64,000 bases of DNA, taken from contig NZ_JAMLDX010000012.1 in the NCBI RefSeq assembly GCF_024211275.1, positions 61,855 to 125,854 of the forward strand. Reading direction: 5' to 3'. The position numbers and the translations under genes are program-made. This DNA is from Sphingomonas tagetis (GTDB taxonomy: Bacteria > Pseudomonadota > Alphaproteobacteria > Sphingomonadales > Sphingomonadaceae). This document shows positions 1-7,497 of the stretch, one piece after another; position 1 is the stretch's first letter; the number at the start of each line of letters is the position of its first letter. A model generated the notes under the pieces. The model did no database searches. It saw only the letters and a program-made list of their open reading frames with translations, and was not told the origin of the DNA.

Positions 1-287
1 TCGTCAGCCTCGGCCTGATCGGCGGTCAGCGTCTCCAGCTCGTCCTTGAGCGTGCCGACCTCGGCCATCAGCGCCTGCGCGCGCGCCTCGTCCTTCGCCG
101 CCTTGGCCTGGCCGACCTGTTTCGACAGATCGTTGCGGCGCGCCTGGACCTCCTGCTGGCGCGTGGTCAGCGCACGGCGCGCCTCGTCGAGCGAGGTCAG
201 CGATGCGGCGAGCGGCTCGGCGCCGCGGCGGGCGAGGCCGGCATCGAAGGCTTCGGGATTTTCGCGGATCAGGCGGATGTCGTGCAT
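1..287 (-). CDS. serS: Seryl-tRNA synthetase, N-terminal part (cut by window edge)
   Basis: Charges tRNA-Ser with serine in the cytoplasm. Only the first 95 codons are present and the gene runs off the left edge. The protein begins MHDIRLIRENPEAFDAGLARRG, the usual opening of bacterial SerRS, and continues with an Arg/Lys/Glu-rich helical stretch ending near TLTADQAEAD. This is the long N-terminal coiled-coil arm that grips the long variable arm of tRNA-Ser. The catalytic domain lies outside the window. It is divergent from the host-attachment gene, with 88 bases between the two starts for both promoters. Family assignment rests on the N-terminal arm only. Confidence 0.85.
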   Translation of the reverse strand, partial: MHDIRLIRENPEAFDAGLARRGAEPLAASLTSLDEARRALTTRQQEVQARRNDLSKQVGQAKAAKDEARAQALMAEVGTLKDELETLTADQAEAD

Positions 288-375
288 GGGCGCAGGCTAT
301 GGCGTTGCGCGTTGAACGGCGCAACCCGGTCCGCGTCCCGCGCGTTCACCCCGCAATAAATCGAGGAGACGAGAG

Positions 376-834
376 ATGCAGGTTCCCCACAACGCCTTTG
401 TCGTGGTCGCCGATGGCCGCAAGATGCTGTTCCTGAGGAACGAGGGCGACGTCGAGCATCCCAATCTGCAGGTCGAGCGCAAGCGCGTGCAGGATAATCC
501 CGACAATCACGAGCAATCGGCCGATGTGTCGGGCCGTGCGCAATCGACGCGGATGGAAGGCGGCACCTTCGCCGCGGGCGGCGGCACGATGGAGAATGCC
601 GATTTCCACCAGATCGAGGAGGACCGCTTCGCGGCGGATACGGCGGAACTGCTCAACAAGCGCGCGCTCAACAACGACTTCGAATCGCTGATCATCGTCG
701 CGCCGCCCGGGACGCTGGGCGAACTGCGCAAACATTATCACAAGGAGGTCGAGAATCGGCTGGCGGGCGAGATCGACAAGGACCTCACCCGCCATACCAT
801 AGCTGAAATCGAGCAGGCGTTGATCGCCGCTTAG
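376..834 (+). CDS. Host attachment family protein (AtsA-like)
   Basis: A 152-residue soluble protein of the Host_attach family, named after an Agrobacterium protein required for host attachment; its biochemical role is not established. The N-terminus (NAFVVVADGRKMLFLRN) and the C-terminal half (IIVAPPGTLGELRKHYHKEV) are typical of the family. The latter resembles the eRF1/Rossmann-like fold around a peptidyl-tRNA-binding pocket, which is inference. The start follows a GGAGA ribosome site (366-374 region). It stands alone and convergent to the next gene, with the two stop codons almost touching. Length is normal for the family. Confidence 0.8.
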   Translation: MQVPHNAFVVVADGRKMLFLRNEGDVEHPNLQVERKRVQDNPDNHEQSADVSGRAQSTRMEGGTFAAGGGTMENADFHQIEEDRFAADTAELLNKRALNNDFESLIIVAPPGTLGELRKHYHKEVENRLAGEIDKDLTRHTIAEIEQALIAA

Positions 835-1683
835 TTACCCGGCCACTTCCTTCACCTTGCGGTTCTGGAAGCGCTTGCGTGCGACCAGGGCCGCAGCGGC
901 GGCGCCGAACAGCAGCACCATCGGCGGCGCCGGGACCGGCTCGGGGCCGCCCGACGAACTGCTGGTCCCGCTCGAGGTGGAGGACGAGGTGCTAGTGGAA
1001 CTCGACGTGCTCCATCCGCTCGACGTGCTCCAGCCGCTCGAAGTCGAGGTCGACACATCGCCGGACGAACTGGCCGAGGTCGAGGACGAGGTCGACGCGG
1101 ACGTCGATGCCGAGGTGGACGATGAGGTCGAGACGTCGCCCGAGGACGAGGCCGAGGTCGACGAGCCGCCGGTCGAGGTCGAAGTCGAGGAGCCCCCCGT
1201 CGAGGTGGACGAACCACCGGTCGAGGTCGAGCTGGACGTGCCGCCGGTCGAGATCTCGCCCGAGCTGGTGGTCGACGAGATGACGATGCCGCTGCTGCCC
1301 GAGCCGCCCGAGCCGCCGAAGAATCCGCCTGCGAAGAAGCCGCCGCCGCCGCCAAAGCCACCGCCGCCGACGACCGCGCCGCCGGTATCGGCTGCCGCGG
1401 CATAGACGGGTGCAGGCGGGAGCGGCACGGGTGCGCCCTGCGTCGTCACCGTCACCACTTGCGGCTGGCACTGCGTCGTCGTGACCGTGCGGCGCACGAT
1501 GCGCTTTTTGACCGGGCGCGACACGACGCGCTTCTTGACGATCACGCGCTTCTTCGCCGCCTGCTTCTTCACATAGACGCGTTCGGCGCGGGCAGTGTCG
1601 GCCATATGGACCGCACCGCCACCCACAACCGCGCCGCCGCAAGCACATGCGCAAAGTTTAGCCAAGGCCATCCGTACCGACAT
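835..1683 (-). CDS. Secreted Ser/Thr-rich low-complexity protein with PEP-CTERM-like tail
   Basis: A 282-residue protein with no enzymatic domain that I recognise. It has an N-terminal hydrophobic segment (about residues 5-30), then a Lys/Arg-rich VKKR repeat zone (about 36-65), a Gly-rich stretch, and about 110 residues of repeated STSTGG/SSTSTS units that look like a stalk or glycosylation substrate. The C-terminus reads PEPVPAPP, a hydrophobic helix (VLLFGAAAAALVA), then RKRF and further basic residues. This three-part arrangement is that of a PEP-CTERM sorting signal recognised by exosortase, although the basic tail is longer than usual. It probably sits in the cell envelope. The upstream region on its 5' side is unusually AT-rich. 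No exosortase gene is in the window. Confidence 0.7.
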   Translation of the reverse strand: MSVRMALAKLCACACGGAVVGGGAVHMADTARAERVYVKKQAAKKRVIVKKRVVSRPVKKRIVRRTVTTTQCQPQVVTVTTQGAPVPLPPAPVYAAAADTGGAVVGGGGFGGGGGFFAGGFFGGSGGSGSSGIVISSTTSSGEISTGGTSSSTSTGGSSTSTGGSSTSTSTGGSSTSASSSGDVSTSSSTSASTSASTSSSTSASSSGDVSTSTSSGWSTSSGWSTSSSTSTSSSTSSGTSSSSGGPEPVPAPPMVLLFGAAAAALVARKRFQNRKVKEVAG

Positions 1684-2098
1684 GACGACTACTCTCTTGT
1701 CCCTGAACCTGTTCCCCGTGCTGCAACAAGCAGCTTCCTTGATGGCTCAGTGACAGAAAAGGGCAGAAGAAAGTATTAAGCGCAACCGCGTTAACCATAT
1801 ATCGGGCTATCATTCGATATATTTCAGGCGGTTCGTCGGCTGTTCGATAGTTAATGTTCCTGAAAGGGACATGTGGTGGTTCATTACTACCAGAATGTTA
1901 GTAAAGATGGTTAATTATTAAGGATTGCTGACCAGCGGATTCAGGCCGCTGCAATTTCCCGCATGGCAATAACGGTTTGCCGCGCGAATCTGTGGATTCG
2001 GACGCTTGTGGAGAGCGCTGCGCACTCGTATAGCGCCGGCGGGCAAAAGCGGACTTTCGATCGGCTTCGCTGTCGGAAATCCGGGGTGGAGAGTGCAA
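1684..2098. other. AT-rich divergent intergenic region with a hairpin and TTAACCAT motifs
   Basis: No gene is seen in these 415 bases, which separate the divergent Ser/Thr-rich protein gene and dksA. Much of it is AT-rich against a GC-rich background. It holds an inverted repeat, ATATATCG at 1797-1804 and CGATATAT at 1815-1822 (10-base loop), and two oppositely oriented TTAACCAT octamers at 1791-1798 and 1907-1914 (the second as ATGGTTAA). TTAACCAT resembles a half-site of the cell-cycle regulator CtrA, a motif comparison only. Promoters for both flanking genes must lie here. Confidence 0.5.
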
Positions 2099-2563
2099 AT
2101 GGCGACCGTGTACGATCATCGCGATGACCCCGAAAAGCTGCCGCCGGCCGCCAATGACGCGGCTGACGGTTATCGGCCGAGTGCCGACGAACCTTTCATG
2201 AATCCCCGCCAGCTTCAGTATTTCCGTGAGAAGCTGCTGGCGTGGAAGGACGCGATCCATCGCGAGGCGGCGGGCACGCTGAGCCAGCTTCAGGTCGATT
2301 CGCTGCGTGAAGCCGATTTGACCGACCGCGCATCGAGCGAGACCGACTGGTCGATCGAACTGCGCACTCGCGACCGCCAGCGCAAGCTGATCGCCAAGAT
2401 CGATGCCGCGCTGCGCCGGATCGAGGATGGCGAGTATGGCTATTGCGAGGTGACCGGCGAGCCGATCAGCCTCGGCCGGCTCGAGGCGCGGCCGATCGCG
2501 ACGATGACCGTCGAGGCGCAGGAGCGTCACGAGCGCAACGAGAAGGTCTCGCGCGAAGAATAA
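2099..2563 (+). CDS. dksA: RNA polymerase-binding transcription factor DksA
   Basis: Binds in the secondary channel of RNA polymerase and, with ppGpp in many bacteria, adjusts transcription of rRNA and amino-acid genes. The protein is 154 residues: a long coiled-coil region (about 40-105), then the C4-type zinc-finger fold region beginning YGYCEVTGEPI. Only one of the four expected cysteines is present (Cys116), a pattern I know from alphaproteobacterial DksA, so it probably folds without zinc. The ATG at 2099 was chosen over upstream in-frame codons because it follows GGAGAG and gives the family length. It is a single gene with its own long leader. Confidence 0.9.
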   Translation: MATVYDHRDDPEKLPPAANDAADGYRPSADEPFMNPRQLQYFREKLLAWKDAIHREAAGTLSQLQVDSLREADLTDRASSETDWSIELRTRDRQRKLIAKIDAALRRIEDGEYGYCEVTGEPISLGRLEARPIATMTVEAQERHERNEKVSREE

Positions 2564-2653
2564 TCCGGCGGCCCGTCACGGAAGCGCCGGGTTAACGCTT
2601 TGGATAGTGATTGCTGCTCTAATCGCGCGCATCGAGATCAACATGAGCGCCCG

Positions 2654-3025
2654 ATGGACCAGTTTTCCACCGACCCCCTGAACGAATTGTCGAGTGACGA
2701 CCTCGCGAGCCAGCGCAATGGGTCGCGGGATAGTCTGCTGCTGTCGGCTCAGCTGCGCACGGCTGATGGGGTGGATGTGACGGTGCGCGTTCGCAACCTG
2801 TCCTCGGGCGGGCTGATGGCTGAATATTCGCAGCCGATCACGCAAGGGACGCCGGTCGAGGTCGAGGTGCGCGGCGTAGGCTGGATCAACGGCCGCATCG
2901 CCTGGACTGCCGAGGGCCGCATCGGCATCGCGTTCGAGCGCGAGATCGACCCGATGGCTGCGCGCAAGCCGGTCGCCGCGGGCCGCTCGTCGCCGGTTGC
3001 CAAGCCGGTTCGCCGCGCGATCTGA
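2654..3025 (+). CDS. PilZ domain protein (c-di-GMP receptor)
   Basis: A 123-residue stand-alone PilZ protein, expected to bind cyclic di-GMP and relay the signal to an unknown partner. Both binding motifs are visible: RxxxR (Arg21 and Arg25, in RNGSR) and N/DxSxxG (NLSSGG, residues 48-53). The beta-barrel continues to about residue 105, followed by a basic Ala/Pro tail. The ATG at 2654 is preferred over an upstream in-frame TTG at 2600 because the extra residues are unlike PilZ proteins. The ribosome site is weak. It is monocistronic and followed by a large hairpin repeat. Confidence 0.85.
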   Translation: MDQFSTDPLNELSSDDLASQRNGSRDSLLLSAQLRTADGVDVTVRVRNLSSGGLMAEYSQPITQGTPVEVEVRGVGWINGRIAWTAEGRIGIAFEREIDPMAARKPVAAGRSSPVAKPVRRAI

Positions 3026-3107
3026 CGGTTTTGGTTCAGCTTCGCTGAACGCGGCACCGCCCTCCGCAGCTTCCATCGATCTTCGATCGCTGGAGCCTAG
3101 CTGCTCC

Positions 3108-3173
3108 GCCCGCTCCCCCACCCGGCCACCCAACGGAAGTGTATTCTATGGGTGGCCGGGTGGGGGAGCGGGC
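3108..3173. repeat. Long palindromic intergenic repeat, copy 1
   Basis: Two perfect 24-base arms (3108-3131 and 3150-3173) surround an 18-base loop. The arm starts GCCCGCTCCCCCACCCGGCC. The same arm sequence recurs in a second hairpin at 15683-15762, so this is a dispersed family and not a simple terminator; there is no T tract. It lies between the convergent pilZ and YdcH-like genes. The loop differs completely between copies, and this copy lacks the outer 8 bp of pairing found in copy 2. Confidence 0.85.
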
Positions 3174-3266
3174 CGGTGCCGCACTCATCCAGCTGTGCTG
3201 GATCAAAAAATGTTCGAGTAGCGGCGCCACCCCGGTCCAGGCCCAGGGTGACACCGGATATGCGCG

Positions 3267-3422
3267 TCAGATCAGCGCGATTTCTTCCTTTACCCTGAGT
3301 TTTTGGCGCTTCAGTTGGGCGATGATCATCTGATCGGGCAATGGCCGGTGCGTTTCGTCGCTGATTTTGCGATCGAGAGTCGCGTGCTTGGCCTCAAGTG
3401 CCGAGAGATGCGCGTTCTGCAT
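3267..3422 (-). CDS. Small YdcH-family (DUF465) coiled-coil protein
   Basis: A 51-residue all-helical protein of the YdcH/DUF465 type, whose function is unknown. It reads MQNAHLSALEAKHATLDRKI and ends LKRQKLRVKEEIALI, the conserved KxxKLxLKDEI-like end of the family. The start at 3422 follows AGGAGG on the minus strand; a longer reading to 3470 adds a non-family extension. It is divergent from a second protein of the same family starting at 3575. Confidence 0.75.
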   Translation of the reverse strand: MQNAHLSALEAKHATLDRKISDETHRPLPDQMIIAQLKRQKLRVKEEIALI

Positions 3423-3574
3423 GGAAGCAATCCTCCTGCTCATCGTTGCAAGGATCATGGAGTAAATCACGATTCGCGGCGCTTGTCGCCCCTTGCGATT
3501 CGGGTGATCGACAAGGCAACGCTGATCTGCGACGGGCCGATGTTGCGGAACGCGCGCGGGGGTTGCGGCTGGTG

Positions 3575-3772
3575 ATGGAAGAAAGCGAGATTCTGCGCCG
3601 GCTGGAGCTGCTCCGGGTCGAGCATCGCGACCTCGACGTCGCGGTCGACGCGCTGCGGATGGCCGGCGCGCCCGACCAACTCCAGATCGCGCGGCTCAAG
3701 AAGCGCAAGCTGCGGCTGCGTGACGAGATCGCCCTGCTCGAGGATCAGCTGATCCCCGACATCATCGCGTGA
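3575..3772 (+). CDS. Small YdcH-family (DUF465) coiled-coil protein, second copy
   Basis: A 65-residue helical protein with the same ending pattern as its divergent neighbour (IARLKKRKLRLRDEIALLED), so the pair are probably diverged paralogues. ATG at 3575 was chosen; an in-frame GTG at 3572 is equally possible, and longer readings to 3398 would overlap the divergent neighbour. Function is unknown for the family. Alphaproteobacteria often carry several such tiny genes. Confidence 0.7.
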   Translation: MEESEILRRLELLRVEHRDLDVAVDALRMAGAPDQLQIARLKKRKLRLRDEIALLEDQLIPDIIA

Positions 3773-3851
3773 TTCGTTCCGGCACAGCCGCTCCGATTTT
3801 CCCGTGAATTGGCTATTTCGTTAACGAGAAGTTTCTGACAGCGTAGCCGGC

Positions 3852-4316
3852 ATGATCGGGGCTGTGAGCACATCGCGTATCCACCGCAAGCTGATCGATT
3901 CGCTCTACACCGAATCGATGCTGCTGGCGGACGAGGCGCGCGGCTATTTCGACGAGTTCGGGCGCGCGGAGCGGGATACGCTCGACGCGATGACGCGCGT
4001 GATGTTCTCGTGCGAGTCGCTCAAGGTTACGACTCGCCTGATGCACGTCATCGCCTGGCTGCTGACCCAGCGCGCGGTCGATGCCGGCGAGCTGCCGGCG
4101 CTCGACGCGCTCGATCCCTCGCGGCGGCTGGGCGTCGCGCCGGAGACGGACGAGGCGTCGTTCGGGGTGATGCCGGTGGCGGCGCAGGGGCTCATCACGG
4201 CGAGCATCGACCTGTATCGCCGAGTCGAACGGCTCGACAGCGCGCAGGGCGAGGAAGCGCCGGTGATCGTCAGTCCGGCGCGCACGATGCTCGACCGGCT
4301 GGCGCACGCCTTCTAG
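3852..4316 (+). CDS. rcdA: RcdA-like protein (DUF1465, regulator of CtrA degradation)
   Basis: In Caulobacter, RcdA is an adaptor that with CpdR and PopA brings CtrA and other substrates to the ClpXP protease at the cell pole. This 154-residue helical protein has the family layout: an N-terminal helix pair (YTESMLLADEARGYFDE), a central helix pair (ESLKVTTRLMHVIAWLLTQRA) and a basic disordered end. The match to DUF1465 is by recall of the family pattern. Its last four bases are shared with the convergent nitronate monooxygenase gene: the palindrome CTAG at 4313-4316 supplies TAG stops on both strands. Confidence 0.8.
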   Translation: MIGAVSTSRIHRKLIDSLYTESMLLADEARGYFDEFGRAERDTLDAMTRVMFSCESLKVTTRLMHVIAWLLTQRAVDAGELPALDALDPSRRLGVAPETDEASFGVMPVAAQGLITASIDLYRRVERLDSAQGEEAPVIVSPARTMLDRLAHAF

Positions 4317-5308
4317 GCGGCCCAGCCCCCGGCGCCCATTGCCGCGAATCGCGCCCGCGCCGCGCGATATTCCGCATCGAGCCGATCGACGAAGTCGGCG
4401 ACTGGCGTCACCGCCTTGACCGCACCGATTCCCTGGCCAGATCCCCAGATGTCGCGCCACGCCTTGGCCTTCTGGTTGCCGCCCGAGCCGAAATTCATCG
4501 TGCTGGGGTCGCTGACCGGCAGCTTGTCGGGATCGAGCCCGGCGGCCTCGATCGAGGCGCGCAGGTAGTTGCCGTGAACCCCGGTGAACAGGTTGGTGTA
4601 GACGATGTCGGACGCGCCGCTGGCAACGATGCCGGCCTTGTACGGGCCCTCGGCATTGGCCTCGGCCGTGGCGATGAAGGGCGAACCGATATAGGCGAGA
4701 TCGGCGCCCATTGCCTGCGCGGCGAGGATCGCGCCGCCATTGGCGATCGCGCCCGACAGGATCACCGGCCCGTCGAACCAGGTCCGCGTTTCCTGCACGA
4801 ACGCCATCGGGTTGAGCATGCCGGCATGGCCGCCCGCGCCGGCACACACCAGGATCAGCCCGTCGGCGCCCTTTTCCACGGCCTTGCGCGCGAAGCGGTC
4901 GTTGATGACGTCGTGCAGCGTGATGCCGCCCCAGCTGTGCACGGCCTGATTGAGTGCCTCCTGCGCGCCCAATGAGGTGATGACGATCGGCACCTGCCAT
5001 TTGGCGCAGGTGGCGAGGTCGGCTTCGAGCCGGTCGTTCGAGCGGTGGACGATCTGGTTGACCGCGAACGGTGCGGCGGGGCGGCCGGGATTATCGCGGT
5101 TCCACGCCGCGAGTTCCTCGGTGATGCGGTGCAGCCATTCATCGAGCTGGCTCTGTGGCCGCGCGTTGAGCGCGGGGAACGAGCCGACGATCCCCGCCTT
5201 GCACTGGGCGATGACGAGATCCGGTCCGGAGACGATGAACAAGGGCGAGCCGATGACCGGCAGGCGCAGGCGATCGAAGAGCGGGGGCAGGGCCATGACC
5301 CGTTTCAT
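4313..5308 (-). CDS. Nitronate monooxygenase (2-nitropropane dioxygenase family)
   Basis: An FMN-dependent TIM-barrel enzyme that oxidises alkyl nitronates such as propionate-3-nitronate to carbonyls and nitrite. The sequence shows the family landmarks: the N-terminal FMN-binding strand (LPVIGSPLFIVSG), the G-A-G-G-H-A-G segment (LVCAGAGGHAG) bearing the catalytic-type His, and the phosphate-binding region (SGAIANGGAILAAQAMGADLAYIGS). The protein is about 331 residues. ATG 5308 was chosen because the extra residues of the longer reading (to 5407) overlap the upstream gene and do not look conserved; an ATG at 5296 is also possible. It probably forms an operon with the carbonic anhydrase gene 49 bases upstream. 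Confidence 0.85.
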   Translation of the reverse strand: MKRVMALPPLFDRLRLPVIGSPLFIVSGPDLVIAQCKAGIVGSFPALNARPQSQLDEWLHRITEELAAWNRDNPGRPAAPFAVNQIVHRSNDRLEADLATCAKWQVPIVITSLGAQEALNQAVHSWGGITLHDVINDRFARKAVEKGADGLILVCAGAGGHAGMLNPMAFVQETRTWFDGPVILSGAIANGGAILAAQAMGADLAYIGSPFIATAEANAEGPYKAGIVASGASDIVYTNLFTGVHGNYLRASIEAAGLDPDKLPVSDPSTMNFGSGGNQKAKAWRDIWGSGQGIGAVKAVTPVADFVDRLDAEYRAARARFAAMGAGGWAA

Positions 5309-5357
5309 AACCGAACCGATCGGGCTGTCCAGCGCGCCGTACCCGATCTTTGAAAAA

Positions 5358-5882
5358 TCAATCGATGCGAACAAGTCCGGCGCGGAAGCGGCGCTGCCGG
5401 TCCGCATAGCTTTGCGCGGACAACAACAAATGGGCGCGGGCCGCAGGGTCCAGCTCGCGCACCGCGCGCGCGGGACTGCCGACGATCAGGCTGCCCGGCG
5501 GGAAGCTCTTGCCCTCGGTCACCAGCGCGCCGGCACCGATCAGGCAGTCGTCGCCGATCACCGCGCGGTTGAGCACGATCGCACCCATGCCGACGAGCAC
5601 GCGATCGCCGAGCGTGCAGCCGTGGAGCATCGCCTGATGGCCGACCGTGCAGTCCTCGCCGATCGTCAACGGTACGCCGGCGTCGGAATGCAGCATCGCA
5701 TTTTCCTGGATGTTGCTGCGTTCGCCGACAATGATCGGCGTGTTGTCGGCACGGATGACCGCGCCGAACCACACGCTGGCGCCGGCTGCTAGCCTTGCAT
5801 CGCCGATGACGTCGGCGCTCGGCGCGACCCAAGCATCCGCATCGACCACCGGCGTCACGCCCTCGAATGCATAAATCGCCAT
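5358..5882 (-). CDS. Gamma-carbonic anhydrase family protein (left-handed beta-helix)
   Basis: A 174-residue hexapeptide-repeat protein of the gamma-carbonic anhydrase/YrdA/PaaY group, which as trimers hydrate CO2 or act on thioesters. The repeats (IGDARLAAGASVWFG, IVGERSNIQENAMLHSD, IGEDCTVGHQAMLHGC) run from about residue 12 to 140. The three metal-ligand histidines are present, one in MLHSD and two in VGHQAMLHGC, so it can bind zinc or iron. A C-terminal helix closes the fold. Real substrate cannot be told from sequence. It precedes the nitronate monooxygenase gene on the same strand. Confidence 0.85.
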   Translation of the reverse strand: MAIYAFEGVTPVVDADAWVAPSADVIGDARLAAGASVWFGAVIRADNTPIIVGERSNIQENAMLHSDAGVPLTIGEDCTVGHQAMLHGCTLGDRVLVGMGAIVLNRAVIGDDCLIGAGALVTEGKSFPPGSLIVGSPARAVRELDPAARAHLLLSAQSYADRQRRFRAGLVRID

Positions 5883-5924
5883 TTTTCAGCCCCCTTGCCG
5901 CGACTGCGCATTTTGCACGGTGGC

Positions 5925-5949
5925 GGAACGTCCCGCCGTTTCAACCGTA
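5925..5949 (+). promoter_or_regulatory. Candidate EcfG (general stress sigma) promoter
   Basis: GGAAC at 5925-5929 is followed after 16 bases by CGTA at 5946-5949. This closely fits the alphaproteobacterial EcfG consensus of GGAAC, 16-17 bases, CGTT. It lies 47 bases upstream of the ATG of a GlsB/YeaQ-type stress gene, a plausible member of that regulon. The -10 element deviates in one base, and no experiment supports it here. Confidence 0.5.
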
Positions 5950-5996
5950 TATCCACATGACTCGGCGCTGCCGAGCCGGTTTACGGGAGACGGCAG

Positions 5997-6269
5997 ATGA
6001 TCAACCTTATCGTATTGCTTATCGTGGGCGGCGTGCTTGGCTGGCTGGCCAGCATCGTCATGCGCACCGATGCCCAGCAGGGCATTTTCCTGAATGTCAT
6101 CGTGGGCATTGTCGGCGCGTTGCTGGCGGGCCTGCTGATCACGCCGATGATCGGCGGCGCCAGCATCACCGAAGGTTCGTTCAGCGCGACGTCGCTGCTG
6201 ATCTCGTTCCTGGGTGCGGTCGTGCTGCTTGCGATCGTCAATCTGGTGCGCCGCGGATCGGTGCGCTGA
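5997..6269 (+). CDS. GlsB/YeaQ/YmgE family stress-response membrane protein
   Basis: A 90-residue inner-membrane protein of the transglycosylase-associated (GlsB/YeaQ) family, usually induced by general stress; its biochemical role is unknown. It has three hydrophobic segments (about 3-20, 30-52 and 65-83) with the family signature GGVLGWLASIVMRTDAQQG and the Gly-rich second helix NVIVGIVGALLAG. The start follows GGGAGA. A candidate EcfG promoter lies upstream, and a strong rho-independent terminator 33 bases downstream makes it a single-gene unit. Confidence 0.9.
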   Translation: MINLIVLLIVGGVLGWLASIVMRTDAQQGIFLNVIVGIVGALLAGLLITPMIGGASITEGSFSATSLLISFLGAVVLLAIVNLVRRGSVR

Positions 6270-6301
6270 TCCACGCCTGAAGCAGAAGTTCCCAAGCAAC
6301 T

Positions 6302-6327
6302 GGGGCGGCTTGTCCGCCCCAATTTTT
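6302..6327 (+). terminator. Rho-independent terminator after the GlsB-type gene
   Basis: GGGGCGG and CCGCCCC arms with a short CTTGT loop are followed by AATTTTTT. This is a canonical hairpin plus T tract on the plus strand, and also separates the gene from the convergent small membrane protein gene. Confidence 0.85.
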
Positions 6328-6331
6328 TGCG

Positions 6332-6556
6332 TCAGCGAAGCGCCGCGTCGGGCAGGCCAGGGACGTGAACACCGAGTGCGACCGCCAGCCCCACGGCCCC
6401 GAACAGCACCGCCAGCGTCGACGACATGGAGAACAGACCCCAGCCGACTACGGTCACCATTTGCGGGTTCGGGCGCGCGAGGCGGCGATTTTGCTCAGCC
6501 GACAGCAACACGAACATCGACAACATGCCGTAGATGAAAACGGAAAACTCGATCAT
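6332..6556 (-). CDS. Small two-helix membrane protein, unknown function
   Basis: A 74-residue protein that I do not recognise. It has two hydrophobic segments, about residues 4-20 (VFIYGMLSMFVLLSA) and 36-62 (VVGWGLFSMSSTLAVLFGAVGLAVALG), separated by a basic loop (RRLARPNPQ), suggesting a hairpin in the inner membrane. The start is ATG. It is convergent with the GlsB-type gene across the shared terminator. It could be a chance ORF, but the hydrophobic periodicity argues for a real gene. Confidence 0.55.
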   Translation of the reverse strand: MIEFSVFIYGMLSMFVLLSAEQNRRLARPNPQMVTVVGWGLFSMSSTLAVLFGAVGLAVALGVHVPGLPDAALR

Positions 6557-6789
6557 TCCTCAACCCCGCCCACGCGTGTCCCCGACGCCAGCCTATGCGC
6601 GAACGATTAAATCTTCACAATCCGGCCGCACGTAATTTCGCCGCACTGCAGCGTAATTTCGTCGCGTAACGCCGAGCTGTGCGACCGCTTTGCCCGTCCG
6701 CAGGCGTTGCTGGCCCGGCGGCGCTGCGCTTGCGCGGGCCGCAACGCTCCCCTATCCGCCGCGCGAGACGAGAGAGGGAGACTCGCGCG

Positions 6790-7497
6790 ATGAACAAGCT
6801 CTACCCCAACGCAGCCGCCGCTCTGGACGGATTGCTGCATGACGGCATGACCATCTGTGCCGGAGGGTTCGGGCTGTGCGGCATCCCCGAGCGGTTGATC
6901 GACGCGATCCGCGACCATGGCGTCAAGGACCTGACCATCGCCAGCAACAATGCCGGGATCGACGGCGAGGGGTTGGGCAAGCTGCTGCGTTCGCGTCAGG
7001 TCCGCAAGATGATCTCGTCCTATGTCGGCGAGAACAAGGAGTTCGAGCGCCAGTATCTTGCCGGCGAACTCGAGGTCGAATTCTGCCCGCAGGGCACGTT
7101 GGCCGAGCGCTGCCGCGCGGGCGGGGCGGGCATTCCGGGCTTCTATACCAAGACCGGCGTCGGCACGAAGGTGGCCGAGGGCAAGGAGAGCAAGGTGTTC
7201 GACGGCCAGGAATATATCCTGGAACGCGGCATCCGCGCCGACCTTTCGATCATCAAGGGCTGGAAGGCGGACGAGGCGGGCAATCTGATCTTCCGCAAGA
7301 CCGCGCGCAACTTCAACCAGCCGATGGCGACCGCGGCGAACGTCTGCGTCGCCGAGGTCGAGGAAGTGGTGCCGGTCGGCAGCCTCGATCCCGACGCGAT
7401 TCACCTGCCCGGCATCTATGTGAAGCGCATGATCATCGGCGCGCCCTACGACAAGAAGATCGAGTTCCGCACGACGCGAGCCCGGGAAGCCGTGTGA
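6790..7497 (+). CDS. scoA: Succinyl-CoA:3-oxoacid CoA-transferase, subunit A
   Basis: Moves CoA from succinyl-CoA to acetoacetate for ketone-body use, working with subunit B (8453-9103). The 235-residue protein has the CoA-transferase family I N-terminal signature ([19 protein letters not shown]) and the Gly-rich loop [13 protein letters not shown] 6790 follows GAGAGGGAG; longer readings lack this site. The stop overlaps by 4 bases (GTGA) the start of an unrelated HAD lipoprotein gene that lies between the A and B subunit genes, an uncommon arrangement. Confidence 0.92.
   Translation: MNKLYPNAAAALDGLLHDGMTICAGGFGLCGIPERLIDAIRDHGVKDLTIASNNAGIDGEGLGKLLRSRQVRKMISSYVGENKEFERQYLAGELEVEFCPQGTLAERCRAGGAGIPGFYTKTGVGTKVAEGKESKVFDGQEYILERGIRADLSIIKGWKADEAGNLIFRKTARNFNQPMATAANVCVAEVEEVVPVGSLDPDAIHLPGIYVKRMIIGAPYDKKIEFRTTRAREAV

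Noticed and set aside
857..1405. Plus-strand open frame of Glu/Val repeats in the Ser/Thr-rich gene
   Set aside because: It is the antisense shadow of the repeat region; no ribosome site and no gene-like start.
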